Positions 59,555-64,000 of a stretch of 64,000 nucleotides of DNA are shown one piece after another. Origin of the DNA: an uncultured Senegalimassilia sp. Lineage in GTDB: Bacteria; Actinomycetota; Coriobacteriia; Coriobacteriales; Eggerthellaceae. The notes below the pieces were generated by a model. That model worked only from the letters and a program-made list of their open reading frames with translations. It had not been told where the DNA came from and did no database searches. How positions within the stretch are numbered: position 1 is the stretch's first letter; each line of letters begins with the position of its first letter. The stretch spans positions 46,640-110,639 of the forward strand of contig NZ_CABQJR010000004.1 in assembly GCF_902464545.1 (NCBI RefSeq), read 5' to 3'. Position numbers and translations under genes: made by a program.

Positions 59555-60730
59555 CTATCTGGCATACGCCCGCGGCGCCGCATTGGGCAGCGCACGGCCG
59601 TACAGAATGTCACGAACCTCGAGCAGCATCGCGTCGATGCACGTCTCGGGAGATACATTATAAGAGATGGCGACGTCGCAGCGGCGCACGGCCGCGATAG
59701 CAGCGGCGGCACGCGCGGCGTCGGTACGCGCCGCGGCTTCCTCGATAGAGGGCTTGACGTCGGCGTTGACCACTTGATCGGGCGCGCCCGCGGCCTGGGC
59801 CATGACGTCGCGCAGCCACGAGCGGGTGATGCCGGTGAGCTGGCGTAGCGACTCGGCTGTCTTGGCCGTGAGCTGGCGCTTGTTGCGCGCCTCGATCTGG
59901 CGGATGGCCGATTTCGCCAGGAAGTCGGCGTTCTCGGCAAGCTCGGCCTCCTGCTCGGCACGTACGGTGTCGAGCGGAAGCTTCACGCGCACTACCAGGT
60001 CGGCTGCGAACCCGATGACGTCCCAATCGTCGGCGCGGCGCAGGCACGCCAGCACCTCGAGCACCCGTGCGCGGAACTCCAAGCGCTCGTTTGACTTCAG
60101 GAACTCCACCGCGCGGGTGATGGAGCCGTCGCAGGCCTGCAGCGCCACGCGCGCCTGCTCGAGGCTTGCGCCCGAGTTCTGCACCACGATGCCCGCAGCC
60201 TCCGAAACCGGGATGGTACGGAACGGCACCACCTGGCAGCGCGAGACGATGGTGGGCAGCACGCTTTCGCGGGTACGCGCGAGCAGGATGAGCACCACGT
60301 CGGCGGGCGGCTCCTCGAGCGTTTTCAGGAACGCGTTTGCCGCCTGCACGCCGAGCAGGTCCACGCGATCGAGGATGTAGACCTTGCGATCGGCCTGGAT
60401 GGGGGCCAAGGCCGTGTCGGCCACGATACCGCGCACCTGCTCGACCAGGTAGCCGGCAGCGCCCTCGGGCTCGAACATGCGCACATCGGGGTGTTTCTTG
60501 CGCATGATGCGCCCGCAAGTGTCGCACGCGCCGCAGTTGCCGCCGCGAGGGCCCTTGGGGCCTTTCGGGCACATGATGCCCTGGGCGAAGGCGAGCGCCG
60601 CAAGCGTCTTGTTCGAGCCTGCCGGCCCGCAGAACAGGTACGCGTGGCTGACGCGCCCCGATGCCACGGTGGCGCGAAGGAACTCGCGCACCTGAGGCTG
60701 GCCCAAGATGTTCTCGAATGCGTCTGCCAT
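59555..60730 (-). CDS. holB: DNA polymerase III delta-prime subunit
   Basis: 391 residues. AAA+ clamp-loader fold: QPQVREFLRATVASGRVSHA, the P-loop GPAGSNKT (asparagine before the lysine), zinc-binding CGACDTCGRIM, and sensor-type VLILLARTRESVLPTIVSRC. The C-terminal helical collar region is divergent. It loads the sliding clamp with tau/gamma and delta. Its gene sits 5 bases after tmk and before the ricT-like gene, the conserved tmk-holB-ricT order of Gram-positive bacteria. Confidence 0.92.
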   Translation of the reverse strand: MADAFENILGQPQVREFLRATVASGRVSHAYLFCGPAGSNKTLAALAFAQGIMCPKGPKGPRGGNCGACDTCGRIMRKKHPDVRMFEPEGAAGYLVEQVRGIVADTALAPIQADRKVYILDRVDLLGVQAANAFLKTLEEPPADVVLILLARTRESVLPTIVSRCQVVPFRTIPVSEAAGIVVQNSGASLEQARVALQACDGSITRAVEFLKSNERLEFRARVLEVLACLRRADDWDVIGFAADLVVRVKLPLDTVRAEQEAELAENADFLAKSAIRQIEARNKRQLTAKTAESLRQLTGITRSWLRDVMAQAAGAPDQVVNADVKPSIEEAAARTDAARAAAAIAAVRRCDVAISYNVSPETCIDAMLLEVRDILYGRALPNAAPRAYAR

Positions 60731-60735
60731 AAGCG

Positions 60736-61635
60736 CTACTGCTGCTCCTTGCCCGAACGCTCCGCACGAGGCGCCGATGCGGGATCCTCGCGATAGTCCA
60801 CGCGGCCCTCATGGGTGCGATGCACGTCAAGGCGCTCGAAGTAGGCCTCGTTGGCGCGCACGAAATCGCCCATCCACGGAAACAGGTCCGCCAGCTGGGC
60901 GAACACCTGCACGGCCGTATGCGATTTGCGCCCGTTCGAACGCACCAGGCGCACACGGCGCGGGTTCTTTTCCGCTATTTCCAAAAACGCCGCGTTCACG
61001 CGGGCATGGAAGCCCTCGCCGGCGCGTTCCATGCGATCGGCCCCGGCGCGGCGCGTGGCGCGCTCGAGGCCCTCGGCGGCGCTTGCCGCCACCAGCAAGA
61101 TGGTGCGATCGGGCACGATGCCCTGGCATGCGAACGCATTGGCCGCCTCCACGAACGCACGGTCAAGCCCGCGCCCATAGCCTTGATAGGCCACGGTGGA
61201 ATCGGTGAAGCGGTCGCACAGCACCACAGCCCCGCGCTCGAGCGCCGGGGCTATGACCTGGCTGACCAGCTGCGCGCGTGCCGCCTCGAAGACGAGCAGC
61301 TCGGAAGCATCGCAGATATCGGAGTTCGCCGGGTTCAGCACCACGCCGCGCAGCTGCTCGCCCACCTCGGTGCCGCCGGGCTCGCGAAGGCACACGACCT
61401 CGCGGCCCATGGCGGTGAGGGCGTTGGCCAGAAAGCGGATATGGGTGGTCTTGCCGGCGCCGTCGCCGCCCTCGAACGTGACGAACACGCCGCGCTCGGG
61501 CGCCTGCTCTGCGGAAAGCCCCTGATCGGCAGCTTGTGCAGGAGCAGCCGGGTGCACCGGGGCGCCCGAGGCCGGACGGCCCTCGCGCATCATCGGCACC
61601 TCGCTCACGATGCCCGTGTTGCGGATATCGGCCAC
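60736..61635 (-). CDS. tmk: Thymidylate kinase with N-terminal extension
   Basis: 299 residues using GTG at 61635 (agggatag upstream). The kinase starts near residue 49: GVFVTFEGGDGAGKTTHIRF. Then DRF motif CDRFTDSTVAYQGYGRGLD and lid region RRAGADRMERAGEGFHARVN. It phosphorylates dTMP to dTDP. The first 48 residues (SEVPMMREGRPASGAPVHPA) are low-complexity and not part of the usual fold; an internal ATG near codon 15 could be an alternative start. It lies 4 bases after the malic enzyme stop. Confidence 0.92.
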   Translation of the reverse strand: MADIRNTGIVSEVPMMREGRPASGAPVHPAAPAQAADQGLSAEQAPERGVFVTFEGGDGAGKTTHIRFLANALTAMGREVVCLREPGGTEVGEQLRGVVLNPANSDICDASELLVFEAARAQLVSQVIAPALERGAVVLCDRFTDSTVAYQGYGRGLDRAFVEAANAFACQGIVPDRTILLVAASAAEGLERATRRAGADRMERAGEGFHARVNAAFLEIAEKNPRRVRLVRSNGRKSHTAVQVFAQLADLFPWMGDFVRANEAYFERLDVHRTHEGRVDYREDPASAPRAERSGKEQQ

Positions 61636-61639
61636 GTTG

Positions 61640-62794
<1,155 letters not shown>

Positions 62795-63297
62795 GCTGCT
62801 CCATGCACCTTTCCCTATGCACGGCGCCGGCGGCGCCGTTTAACGTGAGTGTTCCCGCCCCTTGCGGAAAGCGGTTGTCCTGCTAGGGATTATACCCCTT
62901 GCATCTTGCCGCCCGCACACCGTGCGCGCTCTCCCCGAAAAACGCCCATGAGGTGTGTTTCGCCCGATGAGCTGGGGGCGTACAAAGAATAAGCAAGCGA
63001 ATGCGGGGAAAGGCGGTCGAGCCCTCGGGCCGCGCTATCGGCGCCGGGGCCCGATGGCGCGGCAAGCTGTTTGCGACATGCGATACGCCTGGCAAAAGCT
63101 ACGACGGAGGAGAACGAAAACGCAAAGCGATACGCGGCGAGCCTCCCACTCGTTCGCGACGATACGGGCGCACGCTCCCTCCGCAGCGCGCGGTTGCGCG
63201 AAAAGACCCCGCCCCGCTCCCCGGATTGCATGGAATTCCCCCGCCGGGCCGCCGCATGGCGCACAATAGGGGCACGCATCAAAAGGAAAGGAACAAC
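62795..63297. other. Divergent intergenic region (503 bases) between malic enzyme and fumarase
   Basis: Minus-strand TATAAT (62894-62889) is a good -10 candidate for the malic enzyme gene, although no clear -35 is seen. I see no named operator, repeat array or RNA in the rest. The plus-strand frames here lack start signals. Confidence 0.45.
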
Positions 63298-64000
63298 GTG
63301 GAAGACGAGAACATGCCCGCGGCGCAGCCCGGCGCGCTCACCGCCGACGCCGTGGCCGACGCCGTGTACCGCGCCGTGCGCCGCTGCGCCACGCACCTGC
63401 GCCCTGACGTGCTTGCCGCCATGCAGGCGGCGCACGCGGACGAGACGCAGCCGCGTGCACAGTCCGTGCTGGACTGCCTGCTGGAAAACGCCCGCATCGG
63501 GCAGGAGGACGGCGTGCCCATCTGCCAGGACACCGGCACCTGCTGGGTGCGATTGGAGGTCGGCGAGGAGCTGCTCATACCCGGCAACATCCTCTCGGGC
63601 GTCAACGACGCCGTGGCGCGCGCCTACACCGACGGCCGCCTGCGCATGAGCGTCGTAGCCGACGCGCTGCTCGACCGCACCAACACCGGCGACAACACGC
63701 CGGCCTTCGCGGAAATCGCTCTGCGCCCCGGCCGCGGCGCCACGCTGCACGTGCTGCTCAAAGGCGGCGGCTCGGACAACGCAAGCCGCGTGGTCATGCT
63801 CGCGCCCGGTGCCGGCTGGGAAGGCGTGAAGAAGGTCGTGCTCGACTGCGTACGCGAGAAAGCCGCCAACGCCTGCCCGCCGCTCATCGTGGGCGTGGGC
63901 GTGGGCGCCACGTTCGACAAGGTGGCGGGCCTGGCCAAGCACGCGCTGCTGCGCGAGGTGGGAACCCCCGCCGCAAGCCCGCAGGCCGCCGAGCGCGAGG
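63298..64000 (+). CDS. Class I fumarate hydratase/tartrate dehydratase alpha domain (3' end outside window)
   Basis: GTG at 63298 follows aaaaggaaaggaacaac. 234 residues are visible and the frame is open to the right edge. Family signatures: VLDCLLENARIGQEDGVPIC, with the cysteine ligand in PICQDTGT; DALLDRTNTGDNTPAF; and KGGGSDNASRVVMLAPGAGW. This is the N-terminal [4Fe-4S]-binding part of oxygen-sensitive class I fumarase, often a separate alpha subunit in anaerobes. The hydration of fumarate to malate fits with the divergent malic enzyme. Tartrate dehydratase is an alternative. Confidence 0.9.
   Translation, partial: MEDENMPAAQPGALTADAVADAVYRAVRRCATHLRPDVLAAMQAAHADETQPRAQSVLDCLLENARIGQEDGVPICQDTGTCWVRLEVGEELLIPGNILSGVNDAVARAYTDGRLRMSVVADALLDRTNTGDNTPAFAEIALRPGRGATLHVLLKGGGSDNASRVVMLAPGAGWEGVKKVVLDCVREKAANACPPLIVGVGVGATFDKVAGLAKHALLREVGTPAASPQAAERE

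Overview
The window is about 64 kb of GC-rich bacterial DNA. It most likely comes from a gut actinobacterium of the class Coriobacteriia, family Eggerthellaceae. That assignment is an inference from gene content: a Tat-exported molybdenum oxidoreductase of the catechol-dehydroxylase type beside a many-helix membrane LuxR regulator, TorD-type chaperones and ferredoxin modules, GC-biased codons and frequent GTG/TTG starts. I cannot fix the genus.

Bases 1 to about 8,650 are the right part of a prophage: tail genes, a variable tail adhesin, then a lysis cassette (XkdX-like protein, membrane protein, holin candidate, C39-like peptidase, GH25/Cpl-7/LysM lysozyme). Between adhesin and lysis genes lies a complete diversity-generating retroelement (DGR): target gene with a C-terminal variable repeat (VR), accessory protein Avd, template repeat (TR), structured spacer and reverse transcriptase (YMDD). 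TR and VR align over about 128 bases. Every one of the 14-15 substitutions falls at a TR adenine, which is the signature of adenine-directed mutagenic homing. VR also carries two codons that TR lacks.

Bases 8,976-26,470 are mostly housekeeping: GtrA and two GT2 glycosyltransferases, tRNA-Glu, a diacylglycerol glucosyltransferase-like enzyme, a DEAD-box helicase, a NifX-like protein, the infC-rpmI-rplT operon, two anchored surface proteins, an M16 protease, a LarB-LarC fusion, an amino-acid-binding lipoprotein and ComFC.

Bases 26,921-44,292 are a respiratory and accessory region. A minus-strand run encodes two UvrD-like proteins lacking key ATPase features, NapH- and NapG-like iron-sulfur proteins, a TorD chaperone and two unknown proteins, but no catalytic molybdoenzyme. 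Divergent to it are a multi-cluster ferredoxin and a trigger-factor-like chaperone. Next come the membrane LuxR regulator and, divergently, a three-gene molybdenum oxidoreductase operon (catalytic, four-cluster ferredoxin and membrane-anchor subunits).

Bases 44,500-64,000 hold a long perfect palindrome before an acetyltransferase, a P-type ATPase interrupted by a one-base frameshift, tRNA-Thr, a CmpB-like membrane protein, and a radical-SAM/TIGR03915 DNA-repair pair whose promoter spacer holds an SOS-box-like palindrome. After a second radical-SAM enzyme comes a long minus-strand run (read from right to left: malic enzyme, tmk, holB, ricT-like, pncB, two degV, a dehydrogenase). The start of a class I fumarase gene runs off the right edge. 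Several gene-free gaps (8.8, 22.7, 45.3, 53.3 and 49.6 kb) contain degenerate GC-rich tandem repeats.
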